The position numbers were made by a program, and so were the translations under genes. Source: Salibacteraceae bacterium (GTDB lineage: Bacteria > Bacteroidota > Bacteroidia > Flavobacteriales_G > Salibacteraceae). Taken from it: a DNA stretch of 6,769 nucleotides. Below are positions 1 through 6,769 of the stretch, piece by piece. How positions within the stretch are numbered: position 1 is the stretch's first letter; each line of letters starts with the position of its first letter. The notes under the pieces are model-generated. The model was not told the origin of the DNA. It saw only the letters and a program-made list of their open reading frames with translations, and did no database searches. The DNA is taken from positions 1 to 6,769 of the forward strand of contig JALRDM010000051.1 of assembly GCA_023262195.1 (NCBI GenBank). Reading direction: 5' to 3'.

Positions 1-438
1 CTCAAGTTGAGCATAGGCTCGATTAATCTTATTGATGTTGCCTATCTTATTCAAAGGCAATCTTACAATCCGAGCCTGTTCAGCTAAAGCCTGTAAAATT
101 GATTGACGAATCCACCATACTGCGTAGGAAATGAATTTGAATCCTCTGGTTTCATCAAATCTTTTGGCCGCCTTTATAAGGCCTAGATTTCCTTCATTGA
201 TTAAATCTGGTAGGCTTAATCCTTGGTTTTGGTATTGCTTTGATACGGAAACCACAAATCGGAGATTGGCTCTTACCAATTTTGCTAAGGCCAACTGATC
301 ACCTTCGCGGATTCTCTTCGCAAGTTGAACCTCGTGCTCTGCTGTGATAAGATCCTCTCTACCAATTTCAGTTAAATATTTATCTAGAGAAGCGGTTTCG
401 CGATTCGTTATCTGTTGGGTAATCTTAAGCTGACGCAT
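1..438 (-). CDS. rpoD: Primary RNA polymerase sigma factor RpoD, N-terminal half (cut by window edge)
   Basis: This is the housekeeping sigma-70 subunit, which directs RNA polymerase to promoters. The 146 visible residues begin at the ATG at 438 (MRQLKI...) and run in frame off the left edge. A region 1.2-like segment covers about residues 12-46 (SLDKYL then AKRIREGD). Region 2 covers about 48-115, with the core-binding stretch [20 protein letters not shown] (76-95) and the aromatic DNA-melting and -10-reading segment [15 protein letters not shown] (100-114). Region 3 starts around 117 ([15 protein letters not shown]). There is no region 1.1 or large non-conserved insert, which fits the short (about 287-residue) Bacteroidota primary sigma. 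Region 4 lies outside the window. The near-consensus region 2 argues against an alternative sigma. The gene follows pnp on the same strand but is separated from it by a terminator, so it is probably transcribed on its own. No Shine-Dalgarno sequence is seen. Confidence 0.96.
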   Translation of the reverse strand, partial: MRQLKITQQITNRETASLDKYLTEIGREDLITAEHEVQLAKRIREGDQLALAKLVRANLRFVVSVSKQYQNQGLSLPDLINEGNLGLIKAAKRFDETRGFKFISYAVWWIRQSILQALAEQARIVRLPLNKIGNINKINRAYAQLE

Positions 439-458
439 GGTTCATTTATTTGATTATC

Positions 459-484
459 CAAAGAAATGTTAAGCAACTGGCCAA
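459..484 (-). promoter_or_regulatory. Possible rpoD promoter (weak match)
   Basis: On the minus strand TTTCTTTG (466-459) matches the Bacteroidota -7 element TAnnTTTG except at the second base. A TTG (484-482) lies 15 bp upstream, shorter than the usual 17-23 bp, and falls inside the U-tract of the pnp terminator. The only evidence beyond this is positional: with a terminator just upstream, rpoD needs a promoter in the 43 bp before its start or inside the terminator itself. Treat it as a tentative placement. Confidence 0.3.
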
Positions 485-521
485 AAAATAAGGCGGTACT
501 CAAGTTTTTGAATACCGCCTT
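481..521 (-). terminator. Intrinsic terminator after pnp
   Basis: Bases 490-498 (aaggcggta) are perfectly complementary to 513-521. After a single mismatch (499/512) the stem continues with 500-503 pairing to 508-511, closing on a 4-base loop. Read on the minus strand, the GC-rich stem is followed directly by ATTTTTTGG, a good U-tract. It begins about 27 bp after the pnp stop codon and is oriented to end pnp transcripts before rpoD. The other strand has only a short A/T flank, so it looks one-directional. Confidence 0.88.
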
Positions 522-547
522 GTTAAAATGGCTTCGAAGTCGTCAGC

Positions 548-2680
548 TTATGAGGCTGGATTCTTCTCTGGCTTTGGAATGAGCGCTTTTCTCGAAAGTC
601 TCAATTTACCTGACTTTTGATCGATTTCAATGAGTTTAACCTCGATTTTATCGCCTGTTTTAAGCACATCCTCCACTTTTTCTATGCGCTTCCAGTCAAT
701 TTCGGAGATATGAAGTAAACCTTCTTTGCCTGGTAATATTTCTATGAATGCTCCAAAAGCAGCAAGATTCTTCACCTTTCCTTCATATACTTCACCCACC
801 TCAGGTTTGGCAACGATTCCTTTCACCCAAGACATGGCTTTGTCCATACCTTCTTTATTGTCACAAGCTATCTCTACAATTCCGTGATTTTCATCCTCAG
901 TAATTGAAATGGTTGTGCCGGTCTCCTTTTGGATTTCTTGAATCACTTTACCACCAGGGCCTATTACTGCACCAATTTGATCTTTATCAATGAGTATAGT
1001 TTCAATTCGTGGTACATGAGGTTTGAAATCTGCTCTTGGCTCCGTGATGGTTTTCATCATCTCGTTCAGTATATGAGCACGACCTTCTTTGGCTTGATTT
1101 AACGCCTTTTCAAGGATTTCATAGGATAATCCATCGACTTTAATATCCATCTGACATGCGGTAATTCCTTCAGTGGTGCCTGTCACCTTAAAGTCCATAT
1201 CTCCTAAATGATCTTCATCACCAAGAATGTCACTTAAAACCTGATACTTTCCGCCTTCACCCACGATGAGTCCCATGGCAATACCACTTACTGGTCGCTT
1301 GATCCTAACACCTGCATCCATAAGACCGAGAGTCCCAGCGCAAACAGTCGCCATCGATGACGATCCATTGGATTCTAAGATATCAGAGACAATTCTCACA
1401 GTATATGGATTAACATCTGCAGATGGAATCATGCGTTTAAGCGCTCTCAAGGCTAAATTGCCATGCCCCACTTCTCTACGAGATACTCCTCGTATAGGTC
1501 TGGCCTCTCCAGTTGAGAAGGGTGGGAAGTTGTAGTGGAGCATAAACTTTTCACTTCCTTCAGTGAGCGCTCCATCTACGGTTTGTTCATCCAATTTAGT
1601 CCCGAGAGTAATTGTAGTTAATGACTGTGTTTCACCACGTGTGAAAATGGCCGAGCCATGTGTACCAGGCAAATAGTCTACCTCACACCAAATTGGCCTG
1701 ATTTCATCGGTTTTTCTACCATCCAAACGCTGACCTTCATCTAAGATCATTTTACGCATGGCTGCTTTCTCTACATCATGAAAGTATTTTCCTACGAGGC
1801 CAGCTTTTTCAGCTTGATCTTCTTCCGAAAGCGTTAATAGAAACTCATCTCTTAGCGCCTTGAATGCATCACCTCGCTCATGTTTTGCGCTGGCAGATGT
1901 TGCAATCTCATAACACTTGTCAAAACAGTATGCGTGAATAGCTTTTTCAAGCTCCTCATCGTTTGTTTCATGAGAGTATTCTCTTTTTGGTCCAGTATTA
2001 CCAATCTTTTCAGCGAGGTCCAACTGGGCTTGGCAGTGAAGTTTTATTTCAGCGTGTGCAACCTGGATTGCCCCTAGCATTTCAGCCTCACTCACTTCAT
2101 TCATTTCACCTTCAACCATCATGATATTATCCATGGTTGCGGCAACCATAATATCGATGTCGCAATCTGCCATTTGGTCAAACGAAGGGTTAATGACAAA
2201 TTCGCCATTGATTCTTCCTACGCGTACCTCTGAAACAGGACCCGCGAATGGAATGTCTGATACAGCAAGTGCAGCCGATGATGCTAAGCAAGCTAGGGCA
2301 TCAGGTTGGGTAGACTTATCTGAAGAAATAAGGCTCACCATTACTTGGGTATCAGCGTGATAATCTCCAGGAAACAGCGGTCTTAATGCTCTATCGATTA
2401 AGCGCATGGTCAAAATCTCATTGTCAGACGGGCGTGCTTCTCTCTTAAAGAATCCTCCAGGAAACTTTCCTGCTGATGCATATTTTTCTCGGTAATCAAC
2501 GGTAAGCGGTAAGAAGTCAATGCCTTCTTTAGCTTCTTTATTCGAAACAACCGCTGCTAAAAGCATGGTGTCTCCTTGTCTCACAACTACAGAGCCATCG
2601 GCTTGTTTTGCAAGTTTTCCAGTTTCTATCGTTATCGTTTCACCGTTAGAGCCGGTGATTGTTTGAGTTGTTCCTAACAT
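548..2680 (-). CDS. pnp: Polyribonucleotide nucleotidyltransferase (PNPase)
   Basis: PNPase is a cytoplasmic, trimeric 3'-to-5' exoribonuclease that uses phosphate to release nucleoside diphosphates, and can add 3' tails in reverse. At 710 residues it is full length (E. coli: 711). Order of domains: first RNase PH domain (about 1-145, with [18 protein letters not shown] from 73), helical linker domain (about 230-315), second RNase PH domain (about 318-545), KH domain with the IGPGGK loop at 573-578, and S1 domain from about 628. Catalytic features are intact: GSSSM at 439-443 (phosphate-binding serines) and [11 protein letters not shown] at 487-497, whose Asp488 and Asp494 align with the E. 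coli metal-binding Asp486 and Asp492. The tail after S1 is short (to PEKNPAS). The start at 2680 has no Shine-Dalgarno sequence but keeps the expected N-terminal strand ([18 protein letters not shown]). It follows rpsO, the widely conserved rpsO-pnp arrangement, with a hairpin in the 67-bp gap. Confidence 0.98.
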   Translation of the reverse strand: MLGTTQTITGSNGETITIETGKLAKQADGSVVVRQGDTMLLAAVVSNKEAKEGIDFLPLTVDYREKYASAGKFPGGFFKREARPSDNEILTMRLIDRALRPLFPGDYHADTQVMVSLISSDKSTQPDALACLASSAALAVSDIPFAGPVSEVRVGRINGEFVINPSFDQMADCDIDIMVAATMDNIMMVEGEMNEVSEAEMLGAIQVAHAEIKLHCQAQLDLAEKIGNTGPKREYSHETNDEELEKAIHAYCFDKCYEIATSASAKHERGDAFKALRDEFLLTLSEEDQAEKAGLVGKYFHDVEKAAMRKMILDEGQRLDGRKTDEIRPIWCEVDYLPGTHGSAIFTRGETQSLTTITLGTKLDEQTVDGALTEGSEKFMLHYNFPPFSTGEARPIRGVSRREVGHGNLALRALKRMIPSADVNPYTVRIVSDILESNGSSSMATVCAGTLGLMDAGVRIKRPVSGIAMGLIVGEGGKYQVLSDILGDEDHLGDMDFKVTGTTEGITACQMDIKVDGLSYEILEKALNQAKEGRAHILNEMMKTITEPRADFKPHVPRIETILIDKDQIGAVIGPGGKVIQEIQKETGTTISITEDENHGIVEIACDNKEGMDKAMSWVKGIVAKPEVGEVYEGKVKNLAAFGAFIEILPGKEGLLHISEIDWKRIEKVEDVLKTGDKIEVKLIEIDQKSGKLRLSRKALIPKPEKNPAS

Positions 2681-2700
2681 AATTGGGTAAGTGTAGATAT

Positions 2701-2732
2701 GAAAAAAGGCAATGTAGATATTGCCTTTTTTC
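2701..2732 (-). terminator. Hairpin with U-tract between rpsO and pnp (terminator or attenuator)
   Basis: Bases 2701-2713 (gaaaaaaggcaat) pair perfectly with 2720-2732, giving 13 bp around a 6-base loop. On the minus strand the descending arm ends in CCTTTTTTC, so the U-run is within the stem, as in many A/U-flanked intrinsic terminators. The GC core is only GGC, so termination is probably partial. It starts 15 bp after the rpsO stop and lies 20 bp before the pnp start. The near-symmetry means the opposite strand could also form it. Alternatively it could be an RNA processing or stability element. Confidence 0.65.
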
Positions 2733-2747
2733 TATCTGGATAAGTAA

Positions 2748-3017
2748 TTACTTTCTGAGCTTTAGCTCTTTAACAATGCTTCTGTATCGCTCAATATCCT
2801 TGTTTTTCAGGTAATTGAGTAAGCTTCTTCGTTTTCCAACAAGCTTGATAAGTGATTGCTGTGTATTGTAGTCTTTTCTATTGGCCTTGAGGTGGTTAGT
2901 CAAGTGGTCGATTCTATAGCTGAATAGTGCAATCTGACCCTCTGCGGTACCAGTGTCTGTGGCTTCTTTTCCGTATTGCTTAAATATCTCGTGTTTCTTT
3001 TCGCTTGATAAGTACAT
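2748..3017 (-). CDS. rpsO: 30S ribosomal protein S15
   Basis: S15 is a primary 16S rRNA-binding protein of the 30S platform, binding the three-way junction of helices 20-22. The 89-residue length is exactly that of the family. Visible signatures are DTGTAEGQIALF (21-32), RIDHLTNHLK (35-44), KLVGKRRSLLNYLKNKD (58-74) and the C-terminal ERYRSIVKEL (76-85). His42 and Asp49, equivalent to the E. coli His41 and Asp48 that touch the rRNA, are present. The Arg-Arg pair of E. coli (52-53) is Gln53-Gln54 here, and the usual glycine near the C-terminus is Lys86; both may simply be lineage variation. It has a predicted promoter with a leader of roughly 30 nt, A-rich and without a Shine-Dalgarno sequence. 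It lies between accD and pnp on the same strand. Confidence 0.98.
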   Translation of the reverse strand: MYLSSEKKHEIFKQYGKEATDTGTAEGQIALFSYRIDHLTNHLKANRKDYNTQQSLIKLVGKRRSLLNYLKNKDIERYRSIVKELKLRK

Positions 3018-3052
3018 GCTGTAACTTCTTTTCGTTTCTAAATTTCGGCTTG

Positions 3053-3082
3053 CGAAAGTAAATATTTTACACTGCCATTCAA
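3053..3082 (-). promoter_or_regulatory. Predicted rpsO (rpsO-pnp) promoter
   Basis: On the minus strand TTG (3082-3080) is followed after exactly 19 bp by TACTTTCG (3060-3053), which differs from the Bacteroidota -7 consensus TAnnTTTG at one base. The spacing is in the middle of the usual range. Transcription would start near 3047, leaving a leader of about 30 nt before the rpsO ATG at 3017. The element sits immediately downstream of the accD stop codon. Confidence 0.65.
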
Positions 3083-3090
3083 CGGTTTAA

Positions 3091-3936
3091 TCAATTTTTA
3101 AGGAGAAGTAATGACTGGGCAATTTTTTCCTTCAAATCCTTGCGCTCTACGATGTAATCTAGGAAGCCATGTTCTAAGACAAACTCTGATGTCTGGAAAC
3201 CTTCAGGCAAGTCTTTACCGATGGTTTCTTTCACGACCCTAGGTCCTGCAAAACCTATTAGTGCACCGGGCTCAGCGATATTCAAGTCACCTAGCATTGC
3301 AAAAGAAGCAGTGACACCACCGGTGGTGGGGTCTGTTAGCAATGAAATGTATGGTAGCTTTTTCTCGGCAAGTAGCGTCAATTTTGCACTGGTCTTTGCC
3401 ATTTGCATTAGTGAAAATGCGGCTTCCATCATCCTAGCACCACCAGATTTACTTATCATTATGAACGGAACATTGTTCTCAATAGCATGATCAATAGCTA
3501 TACTAATCTTTTCACCAACCACAGAACCCATACTACCGCCAATAAAACTAAAATCCATGCACGCAATCACGGCTTTTCTTCGATTGATTGGGCCAATAGC
3601 CGTACGACATGCGTCATGAAGTCCTGTTTTCTTTATGGTTGCAGAAAGTCTGTCACTATACTTTTTAGTGTCTTGAAAGGACAACGGATCACCACTAATG
3701 ATATGTGGATTAAGTTCTGTATACCGATTATTATCAAAAAGCACTTGGAAATACTTCTGGGAATTGATTCGCTCGTGATGTCCGCAGTTCTCACATACCC
3801 AAAGGGTTTGAGCATGTTCATCAGAACTAACAACATGATTACACTTTCGGCATTTATACCATAATCCTTCAGGTGTTTCTTTCTTCTCCTTTGTTGGGGT
3901 TCGGATACCCTCAGTCATTCGCTTAAACCAACCCAT
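3091..3936 (-). CDS. accD: Acetyl-CoA carboxylase, carboxyltransferase subunit beta
   Basis: AccD pairs with AccA to move the carboxyl group from biotin on the carrier protein AccB to acetyl-CoA, making malonyl-CoA for fatty acid synthesis in the cytoplasm. The 281-residue length is normal. The N-terminal zinc ribbon is complete: Cys29, Cys32, Cys48 and Cys51 in a CxxC-15-CxxC pattern. The crotonase-like carboxyltransferase domain follows, with SGGARMMEA (164-172), [17 protein letters not shown] with its glycine pair at 206-207, and the late [12 protein letters not shown] and [10 protein letters not shown] segments. The zinc ribbon separates AccD from AccA and from propionyl-CoA carboxylase beta. 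The ATG at 3936 gives the typical start (MGWFKR); no Shine-Dalgarno sequence precedes it, only AACAACAAT. It lies 55 bp after the tamL stop codon with a strong predicted promoter in between. accA and the biotin subunits are not in the window. Confidence 0.98.
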   Translation of the reverse strand: MGWFKRMTEGIRTPTKEKKETPEGLWYKCRKCNHVVSSDEHAQTLWVCENCGHHERINSQKYFQVLFDNNRYTELNPHIISGDPLSFQDTKKYSDRLSATIKKTGLHDACRTAIGPINRRKAVIACMDFSFIGGSMGSVVGEKISIAIDHAIENNVPFIMISKSGGARMMEAAFSLMQMAKTSAKLTLLAEKKLPYISLLTDPTTGGVTASFAMLGDLNIAEPGALIGFAGPRVVKETIGKDLPEGFQTSEFVLEHGFLDYIVERKDLKEKIAQSLLLLKN

Positions 3937-3955
3937 ATTGTTGTTTTAGAATTGG

Positions 3956-3984
3956 CAAAGCTAAATGAATAACTCACAGTACAA
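3956..3984 (-). promoter_or_regulatory. Predicted accD promoter (consensus Bacteroidota type)
   Basis: On the minus strand TTG (3984-3982) is followed after 18 bp by TAGCTTTG (3963-3956), a full match to TAnnTTTG. This is the best complete promoter in the window. Transcription would start near 3950, giving a leader of only about 14 nt. It lies wholly in the 55-bp gap between the tamL stop and the accD start, so accD need not depend on tamL transcription. Confidence 0.75.
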
Positions 3985-3991
3985 AGACATT

Positions 3992-6406
3992 CTAGAAAGG
4001 GTAGTCAATGGCGAGGTTTAGTGTGGTTTCAGGTCGCCAATTCGGTAAGTTCGGGTTGCTGTTATTGATTCTCCATTCTTGTCTATAGCTGTTTGTGATT
4101 GTTTTTGGTTGGAAAAATGCCCAACGCTCACCTTCTGGTAAGTTGGGATCTTTTAATTGAAATCCTGCATCCAGTCGGATTACGAAGAAGTTGAGGTTTA
4201 ATCGAACACCAGCACCCGGGGCTATGGCAATGGCTTTGTAAAAGGTTGTTATATTGAAGTTGGCTTTTGGTTGAGACTCATCATTCCAAAACCAGATATT
4301 ACCCATGTCAACAAACAAGGCTCCTTCCAACTGTTTGATTAAATCAAAACGATATTCCAGGTTCATTTCAAGCTGAAGTTCGCCAACTTGATCTATTCCA
4401 AAAGTGGTGGTATCTGCTACATTGCCTGGCCCTAAAGCGCGGGCGCGCCATGCTCGAATGCTGTTTGATCCACCAGCAAAAAATGACCGATCAAAGGGCA
4501 GTGCCTCTCGATTGGCCAATGGAAGACCAGCACCAATGAAAACTCTATATATGTAACTGCTCGATTTATTCACCACGAAGTACTTTTTATACTCAAAATC
4601 GCTTTTAATGTATTGAGCGTATGCAATAGAGTCAATCAAATAGCTGTTGTCTGATTGCTGTAGACCTAGCAAAGGAGAGCTTAAGCGAAGAAGGTTGCCG
4701 GCTGTCTCCACATTGAGTTTGTAGTAATAGAAATTGAGAAGTGGGTTAGAAAGGTTTTGAGTGGAATAAGAGTAGGATGCTCGCCCAGCAGGGATTATGT
4801 GATCGCTGTAACTGCTAATAAGTAGAGGGTTTCGAGTTTGCTGTAATTGAGCCGTGAATGCATCTGTTTTTCTCAAGTTGATCACACTGAGATCAATTGG
4901 CGCTACTACCAGTTGGTCTTGCTTTCGCAGCCGCATGCTCCACTGGATACCTGTATTGATTAAATCGCGATCAAATTGCGGTCGACCTTGTCGGTCTAAG
5001 GCTAGGATGATTGACGTCTTAGGCTCTTTGATTCGAGGGAGGTCCTTATTTGGATTGCGCAGTAAGAAATCGGGAATAGTTAAGGTAAGTTGTGTACCAA
5101 ATTCATAGGTGTTTATAGGGGTATTGCCAAGTACAGTGCTGTTTTCATTGTCAAGATTCGTGTTAGTGTTTTGCCATTCTAACCCACCATACACCTTCCA
5201 TTCAAAACGTTCTGCGCCACGAAAGAAGTTTTTATTTCGATAATTAATACTTGATGAAATACCGAGGTTTCCCGATCGGTTGGTGCCTAGAGTTTCGAAA
5301 GTCATTGCCTGCTTTGGAGCTTTGTTGAGGTTTACCCTCATATCGAGCAGCGGAGTTTTTTCGTCCATGCCAGCATCTTCAAATTCAATATCTATAAAGC
5401 GAAAGGTGCCGAGCGAGTTAATACGCTCATAGGTGTATTGCATTTTGCTTAGAGAATACAACTCACCTCGATTGAGAAAAATATTTCTGGAAATGCGAGC
5501 TGGCCTTACATAAGGTCTGTCTAAATATAGAAAGGTGTATTCTCTGAATTGGATACTATCCAAGTTCGAAATGGTATTCGCATTATAGTTTTCGTTGACC
5601 GTCACCGAGTTAATTCGATGCTTCAGGTGGGGTATTTTTTGGACACTGTCTTTATCTCCAATTCTTGAGTTTACTCGTTGATCACGAAATCTGATCATTA
5701 CATCAAATCGGTTTCCAGGAAGATTTGTGTCAATGTCAAATATCACATGAATTTTATCGAAGGTGTAGTATCCCAAGTCCTTTAATGCCCGTGTGAAACG
5801 CTCACGTTCCTTGGTAAGCAAGTCCGTGCTATATGTTGAGCCACGTGTAAGTTTTAGCCTGTTGAGCTCTTTGTTTTCCTTATTGGAAAATTCAGCTCGT
5901 AAACTGTCGTCCTCAAACGAATACCCTAACCTTCTCAGAGTATATGCTGGACCGGAGTTGATATAATAATGGAGCTCTGCGGTATTTGTGTCTAGCCAAG
6001 ACTGCGCAGACACCTGTGCATCGAAGTGACCGTTATTATTAAGGTATCGTTTAAGTTGATCTATGTTCTTTTGAAAAATCACAGGCTCAAAGAGCACGGG
6101 GGCTTCACCCACATCGGTTTTCAAAAACTGCACCCAATTTTTTGATTGGTTTCGTCCGTGTGCAAAATTCCATACGCCTAAGTGGAAGTTGATTAGACCA
6201 AAAACCTTCCTGTTTGGCTTTTGCCTCAAAATGGACTCTAAATCTGAGCTCGAAACTTCCGTTTCATGTTTATTATTTTCATTTAGGTGAACCACAGACT
6301 TGGTCACCAAGTATTCACCAGCTTGGATGTGTCTTGTTGGCCTACAAGAGACAAGCAGAAGGGTTGCATTGAAAACTATCAGTATGGTGAAAAACCGCCA
6401 AGGCAT
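3992..6406 (-). CDS. tamL: BamA/TamA-family outer-membrane barrel lipoprotein (TamL-like)
   Basis: This is an Omp85-superfamily outer-membrane protein of 804 residues. The N-terminus is a lipoprotein signal peptide: a basic residue (Arg4), a hydrophobic stretch (5-19) and the lipobox Leu-Val-Ser-Cys ending at Cys21, the predicted lipidated residue. Periplasmic POTRA-like repeats follow to about residue 365; examples are GPAYTLRRLGYSF (from 152), RGSTYSTDLLTKERERF (from 188) and NRGELYSLSKMQYTYERI (from 312). The 16-strand-type barrel starts around FETLGTNRSGNLG (about 370) and ends in a terminal Phe (LAIDYPF), as expected for outer-membrane proteins. The loop-6 motif is FFAGGSNSIRAW (642-653), with Arg651 corresponding to the conserved Arg of VRGF. 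In Bacteroidota, lipidated TamA-like proteins are called TamL and are thought to work with TamB in envelope assembly; no tamB lies in this window. A BamA paralogue is the main alternative, but true BamA normally lacks a lipobox. Confidence 0.85.
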   Translation of the reverse strand: MPWRFFTILIVFNATLLLVSCRPTRHIQAGEYLVTKSVVHLNENNKHETEVSSSDLESILRQKPNRKVFGLINFHLGVWNFAHGRNQSKNWVQFLKTDVGEAPVLFEPVIFQKNIDQLKRYLNNNGHFDAQVSAQSWLDTNTAELHYYINSGPAYTLRRLGYSFEDDSLRAEFSNKENKELNRLKLTRGSTYSTDLLTKERERFTRALKDLGYYTFDKIHVIFDIDTNLPGNRFDVMIRFRDQRVNSRIGDKDSVQKIPHLKHRINSVTVNENYNANTISNLDSIQFREYTFLYLDRPYVRPARISRNIFLNRGELYSLSKMQYTYERINSLGTFRFIDIEFEDAGMDEKTPLLDMRVNLNKAPKQAMTFETLGTNRSGNLGISSSINYRNKNFFRGAERFEWKVYGGLEWQNTNTNLDNENSTVLGNTPINTYEFGTQLTLTIPDFLLRNPNKDLPRIKEPKTSIILALDRQGRPQFDRDLINTGIQWSMRLRKQDQLVVAPIDLSVINLRKTDAFTAQLQQTRNPLLISSYSDHIIPAGRASYSYSTQNLSNPLLNFYYYKLNVETAGNLLRLSSPLLGLQQSDNSYLIDSIAYAQYIKSDFEYKKYFVVNKSSSYIYRVFIGAGLPLANREALPFDRSFFAGGSNSIRAWRARALGPGNVADTTTFGIDQVGELQLEMNLEYRFDLIKQLEGALFVDMGNIWFWNDESQPKANFNITTFYKAIAIAPGAGVRLNLNFFVIRLDAGFQLKDPNLPEGERWAFFQPKTITNSYRQEWRINNSNPNLPNWRPETTLNLAIDYPF

Positions 6407-6416
6407 TGAGCCACGT

Positions 6417-6424
6417 TATATTTG
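6417..6424 (+). promoter_or_regulatory. Predicted -7 element for the RNA methyltransferase gene
   Basis: TATATTTG is a full match to TAnnTTTG, 30 bp upstream of the ATG at 6455. Transcription would start near 6430, leaving a leader of about 25 nt. No TTG lies 17-23 bp upstream, so the call rests on the -7 element and its position in a divergent gap. Confidence 0.45.
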
Positions 6425-6428
6425 GCAT

Positions 6429-6456
6429 CAAAACTAAGAGATACTCAAGGCCGCAT
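6429..6456 (-). promoter_or_regulatory. Predicted tamL promoter (-7 element good, -33 weak)
   Basis: On the minus strand TAGTTTTG (6436-6429) fully matches TAnnTTTG, 22 bp before the tamL ATG. The best -33 candidate is ATG (6456-6454), 17 bp upstream with one mismatch to TTG; it overlaps the start codon of the divergent gene. Transcription would begin near 6423, giving a leader of about 16 nt. Confidence 0.45.
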
Positions 6457-6769
6457 GCTCTCTAAAAGTGAAATAAAAAACCTTCAGAAACTACACTCAA
6501 AGAAAGGGCGTGACCGGGCAGGTGCATTTTTGGTGGAAGGCGAAAAGTTGGTGAAAGAGGCCATCGATTCGAATTTTGAGGTATCGCGATGTTATTTCAC
6601 TAAGTCTGTAAAGAGTGATTTGGGTATGCAACTCGCACTCGGTAGTGAAATTACGGCCTCAGAGATGAAGCAGATTTCCAATCTAGTAAATCCATCGCCT
6701 GCTTTGGCATGTGTACATATGCCAAAGCGAACAAGAGACATATTACAGCTCGCAACCACCAAAGCCATC
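6455..6769 (+). CDS. TrmH/SpoU-family RNA methyltransferase, N-terminal part (cut by window edge)
   Basis: The first 105 residues are visible and stay open to the right edge. They match the N-terminal substrate-binding domain of SpoU/TrmH methyltransferases, which place a methyl group on a ribose 2'-OH of rRNA or tRNA using S-adenosylmethionine. The hallmarks are IKNLQKLHSKKGRDRAGAFL (7-26), VEGEKLVKEA (27-36) and a later segment TASEMKQISNLVNPSPALAC (67-86) before the linker. The knotted SPOUT catalytic domain, which would carry the cofactor motifs, lies beyond the edge, so the target (rRNA or tRNA) cannot be set and no gene symbol is given. Full-length relatives have roughly 240-270 residues. 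AAGG four bases before the ATG is a weak Shine-Dalgarno candidate, the only one in the window. The gene diverges from tamL across a 48-bp gap. Confidence 0.9.
   Translation, partial: MLSKSEIKNLQKLHSKKGRDRAGAFLVEGEKLVKEAIDSNFEVSRCYFTKSVKSDLGMQLALGSEITASEMKQISNLVNPSPALACVHMPKRTRDILQLATTKAI

Noticed and set aside
1266..2360. Three plus-strand ORFs of 65-89 codons (1266-1535, 1880-2077, 2121-2360)
   Set aside because: They lie wholly antisense to pnp, whose frame is fully conserved, and their translations resemble no family I know. They are frame shadows.
3043..3057. Small inverted repeat tttcg/cgaaa with a 5-base loop before rpsO
   Set aside because: It has only five base pairs and overlaps the predicted -7 element, so it is too weak to call an operator or an RNA structure.
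3221..3864. Plus-strand ORFs 3221-3490 and 3487-3864 and a minus-strand ORF 3633-3836
   Set aside because: All overlap accD in other frames and lack recognisable domains or start signals. The accD frame explains this DNA.
4442..4449. GC-only 8-base palindrome ggcgcgcc
   Set aside because: It is explained by consecutive Arg and Ala codons just after the loop-6 motif of tamL; a single copy gives no sign of function.
4854..5108. Plus-strand ORF of 84 codons
   Set aside because: It is antisense inside the barrel region of tamL, with a low-complexity Ser/Arg-rich translation and no supporting features.
1..6769. Search for mobile elements, CRISPR arrays, tRNA or rRNA genes, defence genes and riboswitches
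   Set aside because: Genes are packed with gaps of at most about 110 bp and all are housekeeping families. No direct repeats, transposase signatures or cloverleaf-like segments were seen.

Overview
This window is a compact stretch of core chromosome from a member of the Bacteroidota (Bacteroidetes). Three things point there. The sigma factor has the short N-terminus typical of that phylum's primary sigma factor. The outer-membrane barrel protein carries a lipoprotein signal (TamL type), an arrangement associated with this phylum. Several gene starts have the Bacteroidota promoter pattern (TTG, about 17-23 bp, TAnnTTTG), and starts mostly lack a Shine-Dalgarno sequence but have A-rich leaders. 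I cannot name a genus.

Layout, reading right to left on the minus strand: tamL-like barrel lipoprotein (6406-3992), accD (3936-3091), rpsO (3017-2748), pnp (2680-548), then the first half of rpoD (438 to the left edge, cut off). On the plus strand, diverging from tamL, the N-terminal third or so of a TrmH/SpoU-family RNA methyltransferase runs off the right edge (6455-6769). Gaps between genes are 48-109 bp and there is no gene-free stretch over 300 bp. I see no mobile element, CRISPR array, tRNA or rRNA.

Regulatory layout: predicted promoters precede accD and rpsO, and facing -7 elements lie in the tamL/methyltransferase gap. No terminator is visible between tamL and accD or between accD and rpsO, so read-through is possible. 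A 13-bp hairpin with a U-tract sits between rpsO and pnp. A strong intrinsic terminator ends the pnp transcript just before rpoD, which must then have its own promoter in a very short space.

Functionally the genes cover transcription (RpoD), RNA decay (PNPase), translation (S15), RNA modification (TrmH family), the first step of fatty acid synthesis (AccD) and outer-membrane biogenesis (TamL). All intact genes look full length with their key residues present. I found no new multi-gene system; the points worth a second look are mainly regulatory details.
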